In this document: positions 41,068 through 50,498 of the stretch, in pieces
Numbering within the stretch: the first letter of the stretch is position 1
Layout: each line of letters opens with the position of its first letter
Origin: Nocardia otitidiscaviarum NBRC 14405
GTDB taxonomy: Bacteria > Actinomycetota > Actinomycetes > Mycobacteriales > Mycobacteriaceae
Assembly: GCF_000308635.1 (NCBI RefSeq)
Contig: NZ_BAGD01000071.1
Location: forward strand, 23,173 to 87,172
DNA: 64,000 nt
Direction of reading: 5' to 3'
Position numbers and translations under genes: made by a program
The notes under the pieces: generated by a model
What the model saw: only the letters and a program-made list of their open reading frames with translations
Told to the model about the DNA's origin: nothing
Database searches by the model: none

Positions 41068-42000
41068 TCAGGATTCGGCTTGCCGGATCGGCTTCGGCGT
41101 CAGCGCCGCTCGCAGTCGATCGACGATCACCCCGCGCGCCGCCCGGCCCTCCGGGGTCGGGGTGAGCGGGTAGACGTGCACCAGGCCGGGCTGTTCGTGG
41201 TAGTCGACCTCGACACCGGCCGCACGGGCCTTCGCCACCAGCAGTCGGGTATCGGGCACCAGGATGTCGTGGGTGCCGCAGAAGACGGTGAGCGGGCCGA
41301 GGCCGGACATCTCGCCCGCGAGCGGACTGACGCGGGGGTCGGTGAAGGGCAGATCGCCGCGCCAGAGTTCGGTGAGCACGCGCGAGCCGTGGCGGCCCAG
41401 CCACGGATCGCGCGGTAGCACCGCGTCGATCTCCGGATTGCTCAGTGACAGTTCGAGGGCGGGGGAGATCAACACCGTGCGCGGGAGCACCACGTCGTGC
41501 TCGTCGCGCAGCAGCAGGGCGGTGGACAGGGCGATCTGGCCGCCCGCGGAATCCCCGGCCAGGCATACCTCGCCGTACTCGGAGCGCTTGTCCCGCACCA
41601 GTTTCGCGATGGCGGAAACGACCTGCCCGGCGGTGCCGTAGGGGATGAGCGGATAAATGGGCAGCACGACGGCGGCACCGGCGTGCGCCGCGATATCGGC
41701 GGCCAGCGCCCAGTGCTGGGACGCGATCTCGTTCACCCAGCCGCCGCCGTGGGCATACACCACGCAACCGTGCACGGTGCCGGACCGGGGCGTCAGCGTG
41801 TACACCGGCCACCCGGGCTCGCGATCCACCGTCACCGTCACATCCGCCCGCAGTCGACGCGGCGGGCCGTAGGGCCGGGGCCGCAGGGTGCGTTCGCGAA
41901 TGTGGCGACGAGCGCCCTCGGCGGTGCGGAAGGGGCGGTTGCGGCGGGTGACGCGCAGGAATCCGGGCAGGACCACGCGACTGAGGAAACTCGGCTCCAT
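41068..42000 (-). CDS. Alpha/beta hydrolase, hormone-sensitive-lipase family
   Basis: A 310-residue esterase/lipase. It has the HSL oxyanion motif YAHGGGWVNE, the nucleophile motif VCLAGDSAGGQIALS, DPR and the His at PGLVHVYPL. The product acts on short- to medium-chain esters in this family. The ATG at 42000 (MEPSFLSRVV) is preferred to a GTG 72 bases upstream. It is divergent from the mce operon across ~200 bases. Confidence 0.85.
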   Translation of the reverse strand: MEPSFLSRVVLPGFLRVTRRNRPFRTAEGARRHIRERTLRPRPYGPPRRLRADVTVTVDREPGWPVYTLTPRSGTVHGCVVYAHGGGWVNEIASQHWALAADIAAHAGAAVVLPIYPLIPYGTAGQVVSAIAKLVRDKRSEYGEVCLAGDSAGGQIALSTALLLRDEHDVVLPRTVLISPALELSLSNPEIDAVLPRDPWLGRHGSRVLTELWRGDLPFTDPRVSPLAGEMSGLGPLTVFCGTHDILVPDTRLLVAKARAAGVEVDYHEQPGLVHVYPLTPTPEGRAARGVIVDRLRAALTPKPIRQAES

Positions 42001-42110
42001 CGATCGACCATACGTCTCGATCGCGCCGAACCTCCCGGTCGGTAGCCGTGCGGTTACTGTGGCGGCCGTCACGAAAGCGGGCAGTGATGTATTCCGCCAA
42101 ACTTCGTGAC

Positions 42111-42126
42111 GACTGACACGTCAGTC
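42111..42126. promoter_or_regulatory. Palindrome in front of the mce operon
   Basis: GACTGACACGTCAGTC has 7-bp perfect arms and a 2-base centre. A possible -10, TGTTATAG, lies just downstream (42134-42141). It is the natural operator candidate for one of the two TetR proteins encoded at the operon's end. Confidence 0.55.
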
Positions 42127-42207
42127 ACCAAACTGTTATAGGGTCACGCCATCGGCTGTGGGGCCGAGCGATATCGACCAAGCAGTGGGGCTGTGGGGTG
42201 GTAAACA

Positions 42208-43038
42208 TTGGTCGACAGGGCTTTTCGTGCACCGGAACCGTTGGTTCGGGAGGTGCTCGAATTCGTACTCTCGGGGCTGCGGACATTCGGACGGACACTG
42301 CAACTCGCGGTGGCGGCCTTCCGGTGGCTGTTCATCGATATCGTCCGGCTGCGGCATCCGTGGCGAGATACCGTACAGCAGGGCTGGTTCATCGTCAGCG
42401 TGACGGCGATTCCCGCTGTGCTGGTGGCGATTCCGTTCGGCGTCATCGTCGCGGTGCAGGTCGGCAGCCTCACCCAGCAGGTGGGCGCGACCTCGGTATC
42501 GGGCGCGGCGGGCGGTTTGGGGGTGATCCGGCAGGGCGCGCCCATGGTGACCGCGCTGCTGCTCGGCGGTGCGGCCGGATCGGCCATCGCCTCGGATCTG
42601 GGGGCGCGCACCATTCGCGATGAGGTGGATGCCCTGCGCACCATGGGAATCGACCCGGTGCGCCGACTGGTCGCGCCGCGGCTGGCGGCCATGATCACGC
42701 TCACGCCGCTGCTGTGCATGCTCATCATCTTCATGGGCGTCTTCACCGGCTACGTCATCGCGGTCGGCTTCCAGGGCGTCACGCCCGGCAGCTACCTGTC
42801 CGCCTTCGCGGCCTTCGCCAAGATGAGCGATCTGGCGGTGGCCATCGTGAAGGCGGTCATCTTCGGCATCATCGTGCTCATCGTGTCCTGTCAACGCGGA
42901 CTCGAGGCCACCCACGGACCCAAGGGCGTCGCCAATGCCGTGAACGCGGCCGTGGTGATCGGCGTGATCGCCGCCTTCGGCGTGAATCTGGTGATCACCC
43001 AGCTGGTGTCGATGTTCCTACCGCAGCAGGTGGGGTGA
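42208..43038 (+). CDS. yrbEA: Mce-associated ABC permease YrbE, subunit A
   Basis: A 276-residue MlaE/YrbE permease with ~6 helices. The conserved cytoplasmic block is RTIRDEVDALRTMGIDPVRRLVAPRL (key residues EVDAL...GIDP). It forms the inner-membrane channel of the mce lipid importer with the next gene. The start is uncertain: a TTG at 42208 with GGGGTGG upstream gives the most natural length, and a GTG at 42253 is an alternative. Confidence 0.9.
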   Translation: MVDRAFRAPEPLVREVLEFVLSGLRTFGRTLQLAVAAFRWLFIDIVRLRHPWRDTVQQGWFIVSVTAIPAVLVAIPFGVIVAVQVGSLTQQVGATSVSGAAGGLGVIRQGAPMVTALLLGGAAGSAIASDLGARTIRDEVDALRTMGIDPVRRLVAPRLAAMITLTPLLCMLIIFMGVFTGYVIAVGFQGVTPGSYLSAFAAFAKMSDLAVAIVKAVIFGIIVLIVSCQRGLEATHGPKGVANAVNAAVVIGVIAAFGVNLVITQLVSMFLPQQVG

Positions 43039-43039
43039 G

Positions 43040-43909
43040 ATGACCCAGGCACCAGCTCGCTACCAACCACTCGGCGCGGTCGGCCGCGTGGCCCGCAAAT
43101 CCGTCGACGGGCCGAATTCGCTGTTCGAATCACTCGGACACCAGGCAACCTTCGTTTACCAGGTGCTGACCGCCATCCCGCATACGCTGCGGGTGTACCG
43201 GCGGCAGACCTTGCTCATCCTCTCCGATATCACCTGGGGATCCGGGGCGATCATCGTCGGCGGTGGCACCGTGGCGGTGCTGGTCTTCCTCGGCATCGCG
43301 GTCGGCGGCTCCATCGGCGTGGAGGGCTTCACCGCGCTGAACATGGTCGGCATGGGTCCGCTCACCGGATTCGTCTCCGCCTACGCCAATACCCGGGAGA
43401 TGGTGCCCATGGTGGTGGCGATCGGGTTCGCCGCCCAGGCGGGCTGCCGGATGACGGCCGAGATCGGGGCCATGCGCATCTCCGAGGAGATCGACGCGCT
43501 GGAGGCCATCGGCATCCGGCCCATGTCCTTCGTGGTGACCACCCGTGTGATCGCCGGGGTCGTCACCATCGTGCCGCTGCATCTGCTCACCCTGATCCTG
43601 TCGTACCTGTCCTGCGCGACGGTGGTGAATGTGCTGCACGGCCAGAGCTCGGGCACCTACTACCACTACTTCGACGCCTTCCTGCAACCCGGTGACGTGC
43701 TCGCATCATTGGTCAAGGCAACGGTTTTCGTAGTGGTCATCATTCTCATCCACGGCTATCAGGGCTTCTACGCCAGCGGCGGCCCGGAGGGGGTGGGCCG
43801 GGCCTCCGGCCGCGCCATCCGCGCCAGCCTGGTCGGCGTGGTGATCCTGGACATGATCATGACGATCGCGTTCTGGGGCCTGGATGTCGGCATCAGGATT
43901 TCGGGGTAG
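43040..43909 (+). CDS. yrbEB: Mce-associated ABC permease YrbE, subunit B
   Basis: A 289-residue permease. The conserved EIDALEAIGIRPMSFVVTTRV block follows the fourth helix, and GxxxGxVxAYANTREMVP-like residues appear at TGFVSAYANTREMVPMV. It pairs with YrbEA. ATG starts one base after the previous stop. Confidence 0.92.
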   Translation: MTQAPARYQPLGAVGRVARKSVDGPNSLFESLGHQATFVYQVLTAIPHTLRVYRRQTLLILSDITWGSGAIIVGGGTVAVLVFLGIAVGGSIGVEGFTALNMVGMGPLTGFVSAYANTREMVPMVVAIGFAAQAGCRMTAEIGAMRISEEIDALEAIGIRPMSFVVTTRVIAGVVTIVPLHLLTLILSYLSCATVVNVLHGQSSGTYYHYFDAFLQPGDVLASLVKATVFVVVIILIHGYQGFYASGGPEGVGRASGRAIRASLVGVVILDMIMTIAFWGLDVGIRISG

Positions 43910-43911
43910 TC

Positions 43912-44940
43912 ATGCCGGTATTCGTAGACCATTCCGGCCGCAGCGCCGGACGCTGGGCGCTGCGCCTGCGCGGACTCGTGGTGGCGGTCGTCATCGCGGT
44001 GGCGGCCACGGTCGTCACCACCTACGCCAAGGGCGGCTTCGCCGACCGGTTCGAACTCACCATCGACGCGGCCACCCTCGGGGAGGGCCTGGCCCCCGGG
44101 GCGGAGGTGAAGTTCCGCGGGCTGGCCATCGGCACCGTGCGTGCGGTGGAGACGGTCGGCTACGGCAAGCAGCGCATCGAGGTGGAACTCGATCGCGCCC
44201 AGACGCGGGCGCTCACCGACGATGTGACCGCCCGCTTCACCTCGTCGAACGTGTTCGGTTCCAGCGCCATCGAATTGGTGACCACCGGCGACGGCGGCCC
44301 GCTGCGCGAGGGCGCGACCCTGTCCATCGGGGAGAACGCCGCCAACGCCACGGTCGCGGGGGTCTTCCGCCGCGCCGCCCGGCTCACCGCGGTGCTCGAC
44401 TCCGACAGCGTGCGCAGGCTTTTCGATCTGCTGCTGGACAATGCCGATGCCATCGGCCCCACGCTGAGCTCGTTCTTCGAGACCGCGCGCATGATGGCCG
44501 ACGGCCAGCGCGCGCCGCTGGCCCACTACCTCGCCATCGGCGCGGACATGACCGAGGCGTTCGCCGACCTCACCCCACCGGTGGGTCGGGCCGTTCTCCA
44601 GATCCTGGAGCAGAGCGCCTATTTCGGCGACGAGACCAACCGCGAACGCACCAACCAGGCCACCGACGGTGCGTACACCCAGGTGCTCGTCGGCATCGCG
44701 GAACTGCTCGACCGCAACAACCCCGATCTGGAACGGATTCTCGGGGCGGTGCTGGACCTGGCCGTGCCGATCAGCGTGTCGCTGGGCACCGTGGCCCCCG
44801 CCTATCACCGGATTCCCGCCCTGCTCGCCGCGGTGGACGGTGCGTTCCCGGTGGTGGACGGAAAGGTGCAGATGCAGTTGGAGCTGATCGTGGAGACCAT
44901 GCCGTACCTGGCCGATTCGCTGGCAGGGGGTGCGCGATGA
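43912..44940 (+). CDS. mceA: Mce family protein MceA
   Basis: A 342-residue protein with one N-terminal anchor (LRLRGLVVAVVIAVAATVVTT) and an MCE/MlaD domain (LAPGAEVKFRGLAIGTVRAVE), then a long helical region. Six such proteins form the tube that carries lipids across the periplasm. It ends with ATGA overlap on the next gene. Confidence 0.92.
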   Translation: MPVFVDHSGRSAGRWALRLRGLVVAVVIAVAATVVTTYAKGGFADRFELTIDAATLGEGLAPGAEVKFRGLAIGTVRAVETVGYGKQRIEVELDRAQTRALTDDVTARFTSSNVFGSSAIELVTTGDGGPLREGATLSIGENAANATVAGVFRRAARLTAVLDSDSVRRLFDLLLDNADAIGPTLSSFFETARMMADGQRAPLAHYLAIGADMTEAFADLTPPVGRAVLQILEQSAYFGDETNRERTNQATDGAYTQVLVGIAELLDRNNPDLERILGAVLDLAVPISVSLGTVAPAYHRIPALLAAVDGAFPVVDGKVQMQLELIVETMPYLADSLAGGAR

Positions 44941-45944
44941 ACGGAATCGGTTCGGCCGCCGCGAAACTCACGGTCTTCGGAGTGATCGTCGCCGCCTGCA
45001 CGGGATTCATCGTGACCGCGCTGCGCACCCCCGTCCCCGGCGACAAGGTCGTCTACCAGGCGGTGTTCACCGATGTCTCGGGTCTGTACGAGGGTGACTC
45101 GGTGCGCATGTCCGGCGTCGCGGTCGGGAAGGTGGAATCGGTGGACCTCGACCGGGACCGGGCCCGGGTACGTTTCACCGTCGACCGCACCCGGCCCGTC
45201 TACGACACCACCCAGGCCGCCGTGCGCTATCAGAACCTCATCGGCCAGCGGTACGTGGAACTGCTCACCGAGCGTCCGAGCGCCGTGAAACTGCCCGCGG
45301 GCGGTGTGATTCCGGTGGAACGCACCATTCCCAGCTTCGATGTGTCCAAGCTGTTCAACGGTTTCAAACCGCTGTTCGACACCCTGGAGCCCGAGCAGCT
45401 CAACCAGTTCGGCACCAATCTGCTGCGGGTGATCCAGGGCGACGGCTCCGGAATCGGCCCGGTACTCGCCGATCTGGACCGGATCACCGCGCACGCCCGC
45501 GACAGCGAGGCGGTGATCGTGCTGCTCATCCAGAACCTCGGGGTGGTGTCGCAGGAGATCGGCGGCAAATCCGACGCCGTGGGGGCGCTGGTCGACCAGC
45601 TCTCGGAGATCCTGCGCCAGTTCACCGATCGGATGCAGGGCGTCATCGCCGCCATCGAGAAGGGGGACCGCGTGCTGACCCCGCTCATTCCGATCCTGGA
45701 GGAGGGCCGGGACGCCTACGACGTGGCCTACGGGCCGATCGACGGACTGCTGCGTCGGCTGGTACCGCAGACCGAGACACTCACCCAACTGCTGGCACTC
45801 ACCCCGGGCCTGGTGTCCGGGCTGAACAACGCGGTGCCCGGCGAGGGCTACCGCCCCCGGATCACCTGTTCGAGCGGGGAAGCGGTGGTGCCCGATATCG
45901 GCGGTGTGGTGCTCGGCAGTCAGAACCTGGTGGTGTGCGAGTGA
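44937..45944 (+). CDS. mceB: Mce family protein MceB
   Basis: A 335-residue protein: N-terminal anchor (LTVFGVIVAACTGFIVTAL), MCE domain (LYEGDSVRMSGVAVGKVESVD) and the family's helical shaft. A C-terminal Cys pair (RITCSSG, NLVVCE) is like the disulfide seen in this family. Overlaps by ATGA upstream and GTGA downstream. Confidence 0.92.
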   Translation: MNGIGSAAAKLTVFGVIVAACTGFIVTALRTPVPGDKVVYQAVFTDVSGLYEGDSVRMSGVAVGKVESVDLDRDRARVRFTVDRTRPVYDTTQAAVRYQNLIGQRYVELLTERPSAVKLPAGGVIPVERTIPSFDVSKLFNGFKPLFDTLEPEQLNQFGTNLLRVIQGDGSGIGPVLADLDRITAHARDSEAVIVLLIQNLGVVSQEIGGKSDAVGALVDQLSEILRQFTDRMQGVIAAIEKGDRVLTPLIPILEEGRDAYDVAYGPIDGLLRRLVPQTETLTQLLALTPGLVSGLNNAVPGEGYRPRITCSSGEAVVPDIGGVVLGSQNLVVCE

Positions 45945-46954
45945 AACGCTATGTGGACATGGTCGCGGGTGCGCTGCGCGAACTGGTGACCGGGCGCGGC
46001 GATCAGCCGAGTCAATTGCGCTGGGGCGCGGCGGGCGTCGTGGTGTGCGCGGTGCTGCTGCTGATCGCGGGCGCGCTGTACGTGATACCGATCGGCGAGC
46101 GGACCTACACCGCCGACTTCCGGGTGTCCGGTGGCGCACGCCCCGGGGACGAGGTGCGCGTCGCCGGGATCAATGTCGGTGAGGTGCGGTCGGTGGAGTT
46201 GGTCGGCGACCACGTCGAGGTGCGGTTCGGGGTGGACCGCGCGGTGCACGTGGGCGAGCTGGCCAGCGTCGAGGTGAAGATGCTGACCCCCATCGGCGGG
46301 CACTACCTCTCGCTCACACCGACCGGCGAGAAAGCTCTGGGGGACAAGCACATTCCGCCGGAGCGCACCACCGTCCCGTTCGAACTCAGCGATATCCTCG
46401 ACCACGCGACGCCCGTCATGGGCAAGATCGACGCGCAGACCCTGCGCGCCACCATGGCCGAGCTGAACACCGCGCTGACCGGCCAGCCGGACGCGCTGCG
46501 CGGCGTGATCGGCAATGCGGCCGAGCTGACCGACGTACTCGCCGACCGGTCCCGCCAGCTCGACACCGCCCTCCAGGTGTCGGACGAGTACATCGCCGCC
46601 ATCGCCGCCGACAAGGCCATGCTGGCGGGTTTCGTGCAGCAGCTGGGCACGGTGGCCGACCAGCTCGGCGATCGAAAAGAGCAGATCGTACGGGTCTTCG
46701 GTCTGATCAAGCGACTCTTCCTCATCCTGCACCGGCCGCTCATGGCCTACGGCGACACCCTGGAACCGCCCATCACCGAAATCGAGCAGATCTTCTCCAA
46801 GGTGATGGCCGATCCGAGCCGCATCGACACCGTGGTCGCCGGCATCCGGGAGGTCGTCGACAAACTGTCCGCCATGCTGGGCGTCCAGGTGGCGGTCGAC
46901 CGGCCGGAGAACGGTGTGCGGGTGTGCGTTCCCTACGAAGGCAAGGCGTGCTGA
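45941..46954 (+). CDS. mceC: Mce family protein MceC
   Basis: A 337-residue protein. It has a ~30-residue basic head, a membrane anchor (AGVVVCAVLLLIAGALYVI), an MCE domain (ARPGDEVRVAGINVGEVRSVE) and a helical region. The GTG at 45941 overlaps the mceB stop (GTGA). Confidence 0.92.
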   Translation: MKRYVDMVAGALRELVTGRGDQPSQLRWGAAGVVVCAVLLLIAGALYVIPIGERTYTADFRVSGGARPGDEVRVAGINVGEVRSVELVGDHVEVRFGVDRAVHVGELASVEVKMLTPIGGHYLSLTPTGEKALGDKHIPPERTTVPFELSDILDHATPVMGKIDAQTLRATMAELNTALTGQPDALRGVIGNAAELTDVLADRSRQLDTALQVSDEYIAAIAADKAMLAGFVQQLGTVADQLGDRKEQIVRVFGLIKRLFLILHRPLMAYGDTLEPPITEIEQIFSKVMADPSRIDTVVAGIREVVDKLSAMLGVQVAVDRPENGVRVCVPYEGKAC

Positions 46955-47875
46955 ATGAACTGGGGTAGAACAGCACTCGTGGCGGGGGCCGCCGCCGTGG
47001 CGGTGGCGACCGGCGTGGCGGGGGCGACATGGGTGAACTCGGTGCGCGCCGATTCGACACAGCGGGTCTGCGCCGACTTCACCGACACCGTGGGCCTGTA
47101 CGAGGGCAACAGCGTGACCATGCTCGGCGTCGAGGTCGGCACGGTGTCCACCATCGAATCACGCGGTGACCACATGCGCGTCACCATGACCGTGGACGGG
47201 GACGTGCGGTTGCCCGTCGATATCCGGGCGGTCACCATGTCCAGCTCCATCGTGACCGACCGGCACGTGGAACTGACCAAGCCGCACACCGGCGGGCCGG
47301 AATTCGATACCGCATCCTGTATTCCACTGGAGCGCACCAAGACTCCGGTGGGCATCAGCGAGGCCCTGGACGCCATGGGCCGCATCGCCGGGGACCTCAC
47401 CGGCGGCGGCTCACCGGAGGACACTCTCATCGACCAGACCCTCACCGCCGCCGACGGCGCGCTCGCCGATACCGGCCAGCAGTGGAACCTGCTGTTGCGG
47501 GAGCTGTCGCAGGTGGTCGGCGATCCCGGCCAGCGCGATGTGGTGTTCCGGCGACTGGTGGAGAACCTCGACACCCTCACCACCATGTTCGTGAGCAACT
47601 GGCCCGATATGGCCTTGCTGCTGGACAATCTGCGCCAGGGCATTCAGCTCCTCGGCGAGTTCTCCGCCGAGTTCGCCGGGGCGGTGGACCTCGCGGTGGA
47701 GTTCCTGCCGGTGATCGCCCGCAATGTCGGCAAATACGACGAGCAGGTGTACGCCCTGCTGGATCAGTATCTGCCACAGGTGAAACAGCTGATCAACAGC
47801 CGGGGCGATATCGGCGACCTGCTGTCGAAACTGCCGCCGCTGGCGGCGCAACTACCGCAGGCGGGTGCGCGATGA
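46955..47875 (+). CDS. mceD: Mce family protein MceD
   Basis: A 306-residue protein with a signal-like anchor (TALVAGAAAVAVATGVAG) and an MCE domain (LYEGNSVTMLGVEVGTVSTIE). It directly abuts mceC and overlaps mceE by ATGA. Confidence 0.92.
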   Translation: MNWGRTALVAGAAAVAVATGVAGATWVNSVRADSTQRVCADFTDTVGLYEGNSVTMLGVEVGTVSTIESRGDHMRVTMTVDGDVRLPVDIRAVTMSSSIVTDRHVELTKPHTGGPEFDTASCIPLERTKTPVGISEALDAMGRIAGDLTGGGSPEDTLIDQTLTAADGALADTGQQWNLLLRELSQVVGDPGQRDVVFRRLVENLDTLTTMFVSNWPDMALLLDNLRQGIQLLGEFSAEFAGAVDLAVEFLPVIARNVGKYDEQVYALLDQYLPQVKQLINSRGDIGDLLSKLPPLAAQLPQAGAR

Positions 47876-48888
47876 CCCGTCGAACGCTGCGCCGGAGGCT
47901 GCTGCCCGCACTGGCGGCGGCCCTGGTGCTCACCCTGAGCGGCTGTGGCGTGCGCGCCACCGACATCCCCATTCCGGGCACCTATCCGAGCGGTGACACC
48001 TACACGGTGCGTATCGAATTCGGTTCGGTGCTCAACCTGCCCGATCGCGCCAAGGTCATCGCCGACGGCGTGGAGATCGGCATGCTCGACCGCATCGACC
48101 TGGTCGGCACCACCGCCGTGGCCACCGTGGAGCTGAAAACCGATGCGCGACTGCCCAAGACCACCACCGCGGAACTGCGGCAGAGCACCATCCTCGGCGA
48201 TATCCACATCGCCCTGGAACCGCCGCGGGACAGCGATGTCGCCTTCCTCCAGGACGGCGATGTCATCCCGGTGGGGCAGACCGTGCCCGCCACCAATGTG
48301 GAGGACATCCTGCGGGCGCTGTCCAATATCGTGACCGGCGGACGCTGGTCGGATATGCAACAGCTGGTCGCCGACGTGAACGCCGCCTTCCCGACCGATC
48401 CGGCCGAGATCGACCGCATCACCCGGGCGGGCCGGGCGGCGCTGACCGATCTGTCCTCGCACACCCCGGAACTGGACCGCATTCTGGCCGCGGCGCAGCA
48501 GATCACCGGGAAGCTGGAGTCCGGGCGGGCCGCGGTGGACCAGATCCTCACCCTGGGTCCCGATCGGGCCGCGGGACTGGCGGACGTGCTGTTCAATGTG
48601 GTGCGCCTGATCGCGGGTGCGGGCGTGCTGGCCGACGAGGCGGGGGAGCTGCTGCTGCCGCTCGCGGGCGACTTCCGCAGCATCGTGTCGATACTGGCCC
48701 CGACGGCACTGACCGTCGCCTACGCCGACATCACCGTGCCCGCGAACCTCGAGGCGTTCCACACGCTGTTGCGGGACAAGCTGATTCCGTTTCTGCACGC
48801 ACCGGATGTCCACCTCCGCGGGGTGGATGCCCAGGCCGACGCCGACGAGCTGGTCACGGTGCTGCGTTCGATGGGGATGGTGCCGTGA
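47872..48888 (+). CDS. mceE: Mce family lipoprotein MceE
   Basis: A 338-residue protein with a lipoprotein signal (RRRLLPALAAALVLTLSGCG, lipobox LSGC) and an MCE domain (LNLPDRAKVIADGVEIGMLD). The E position of mce operons is typically the lipoprotein, as here. The GTG of mceF overlaps its stop. Confidence 0.93.
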   Translation: MTRRTLRRRLLPALAAALVLTLSGCGVRATDIPIPGTYPSGDTYTVRIEFGSVLNLPDRAKVIADGVEIGMLDRIDLVGTTAVATVELKTDARLPKTTTAELRQSTILGDIHIALEPPRDSDVAFLQDGDVIPVGQTVPATNVEDILRALSNIVTGGRWSDMQQLVADVNAAFPTDPAEIDRITRAGRAALTDLSSHTPELDRILAAAQQITGKLESGRAAVDQILTLGPDRAAGLADVLFNVVRLIAGAGVLADEAGELLLPLAGDFRSIVSILAPTALTVAYADITVPANLEAFHTLLRDKLIPFLHAPDVHLRGVDAQADADELVTVLRSMGMVP

Positions 48889-49832
48889 AACTCTCACTCT
48901 CCGGACCGATGTCGCTGGTGCTGCTGCTGGTGCTCACGCTGGTGTGCGGCAGCTATATGGCCGTCGGCGTGCTGAACCTGGACCCGCGCCGCGACTCGTA
49001 CGCCGTCACCGTGCTGGTGGACACCTCCGGCGGTCTCATGAAGACCTCCGAGGTGACGCTGCGGGGGATGCCCATCGGGCGCGTCCGCTCCATCGAGGCC
49101 ACCTCCGTTGGGCTGGCGGTGCGGCTGGAATTCGATGCGCGCTACCGGATTCCGGTGGACAGCGAGGTGCGTGTCTCGAACCTGTCGGCGGCGGGGGAGC
49201 AGTTCCTCGACTTCCGGCCCACCGGCACCGCGGCCCCCTATCTGCGCGACGGCAGCATAGTGCCCGCCCGGCAGGTGCGCATCGCCACCACCGTCGGCGA
49301 CGCCCTGGCCAAGTTGGACGCACTGACCGCGCAGATCGACCCGCTGAAGCTGGAGCGGCTGGCCACCACCGTCGCCGCCGGATTCGAGGGCCGCGACGCC
49401 GACGTGGCGAATCTGACCCGGGCGCTCACCCTCACCGCGGGCATGCTGCGCGACAAACGCGACGCCATCGCCCGGCTCTACGTCAATGTGCAGACCCTCG
49501 GCGACAACTTCGACGGTCGCGCACCGACGCTCAGCGCCACCGCCGGCGATGTGACGGCGGCGCTGCCGGAACTGCTGCACATCATTCGTTCCTTCCAGGA
49601 CTTCTCCTATGTCGGCGAGCACGTGTTCACCGACCCGATCGGGCCGCTGGTGCAGCGCATCGACGACTACATCGCCCTGCTGGGCCCCGATCTGGGCCAT
49701 ATCGCCACGGTCCTGAAACCGGCGACCAGCAGCATCAAACCCGTACGCGTGGACGCCGGTTCGATCATCGACCTGCTGGCGACCGTCTTCCCGGGCGACG
49801 GCGCCGCCCATGTGACCGTCGGTCCCCGTTGA
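48885..49832 (+). CDS. mceF: Mce family protein MceF
   Basis: A 315-residue protein with an anchor (MSLVLLLVLTLVCGSYMAVG) and MCE domain (LMKTSEVTLRGMPIGRVRSIE). It is shorter than many MceF proteins, without a Pro-rich tail. Confidence 0.92.
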   Translation: MKLSLSGPMSLVLLLVLTLVCGSYMAVGVLNLDPRRDSYAVTVLVDTSGGLMKTSEVTLRGMPIGRVRSIEATSVGLAVRLEFDARYRIPVDSEVRVSNLSAAGEQFLDFRPTGTAAPYLRDGSIVPARQVRIATTVGDALAKLDALTAQIDPLKLERLATTVAAGFEGRDADVANLTRALTLTAGMLRDKRDAIARLYVNVQTLGDNFDGRAPTLSATAGDVTAALPELLHIIRSFQDFSYVGEHVFTDPIGPLVQRIDDYIALLGPDLGHIATVLKPATSSIKPVRVDAGSIIDLLATVFPGDGAAHVTVGPR

Positions 49833-49862
49833 CCACTCGACACCGAGAGCAGAGGACACACC

Positions 49863-50498
49863 GTGAGTGATATCGACAAGACCCCCGAACCGACGGTGCG
49901 ACTGGAGAAGACCGGCGCCGCGGCGCGACGGGCCGAAAGCCGGTCGGAGCCGCCGACCGCACTGCCCGCCAACGGCATCCGCCGCCTGCACTACCTGATC
50001 GGGGTGGCCGCCGCCGTACTCGGCGTGCTGGCCGTCGCCTTCGGGGTGAGCTGGCAGCACGCCGCCGGGGACCTGAACGCCCTGCGCGACGACCAGGCCG
50101 ATCGCGCCCGGGCGGCCGAGGTGGCCCGCGACTACACCCTGCGCTCGCTGACCTACGACTACCGCGATCTGCCCGCCTTCTTCGACGCGGTGCGCCGTGA
50201 TGCCTCGGCGGGCCTGACCCAGCGCTACGACGACGTGCACGACACCCTCGCCACCATCATGACCGAGGCGCAGGTGGTCGCCACCGGTAACGTGCTCGGC
50301 ACCTCGGTGGAGGCCACCGGCAACGATCAGTTCGTGGTCACGGTCTTCGCCACCCAGCGCACCCAGAACGTGCAGCAGCCCGAGCCGGTGACCAAGCCGA
50401 ACCTGCTCACCGTGACCGTCGCCGAGTACGACGGCACCTGGCAGGTCGTCGACTACGGGCCCAAGGACACCGTGGTCAAGGACGGGACCGCGAAATAG
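49863..50498 (+). CDS. Mce-associated membrane protein (Mas-type)
   Basis: A 211-residue protein with a charged ~45-residue cytosolic head, one helix (LIGVAAAVLGVLAVAFGV) and a C-terminal NTF2-like region (VARDYTLRSLTYDYRDLPAFF is the recognisable start, ending VTVAEYDGTWQVVDY). Such proteins stabilise mce transporters. GTG start at 49863 after CAGAGGAC. Its TAG overlaps the proposed ATA of the next gene. Confidence 0.88.
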   Translation: MSDIDKTPEPTVRLEKTGAAARRAESRSEPPTALPANGIRRLHYLIGVAAAVLGVLAVAFGVSWQHAAGDLNALRDDQADRARAAEVARDYTLRSLTYDYRDLPAFFDAVRRDASAGLTQRYDDVHDTLATIMTEAQVVATGNVLGTSVEATGNDQFVVTVFATQRTQNVQQPEPVTKPNLLTVTVAEYDGTWQVVDYGPKDTVVKDGTAK

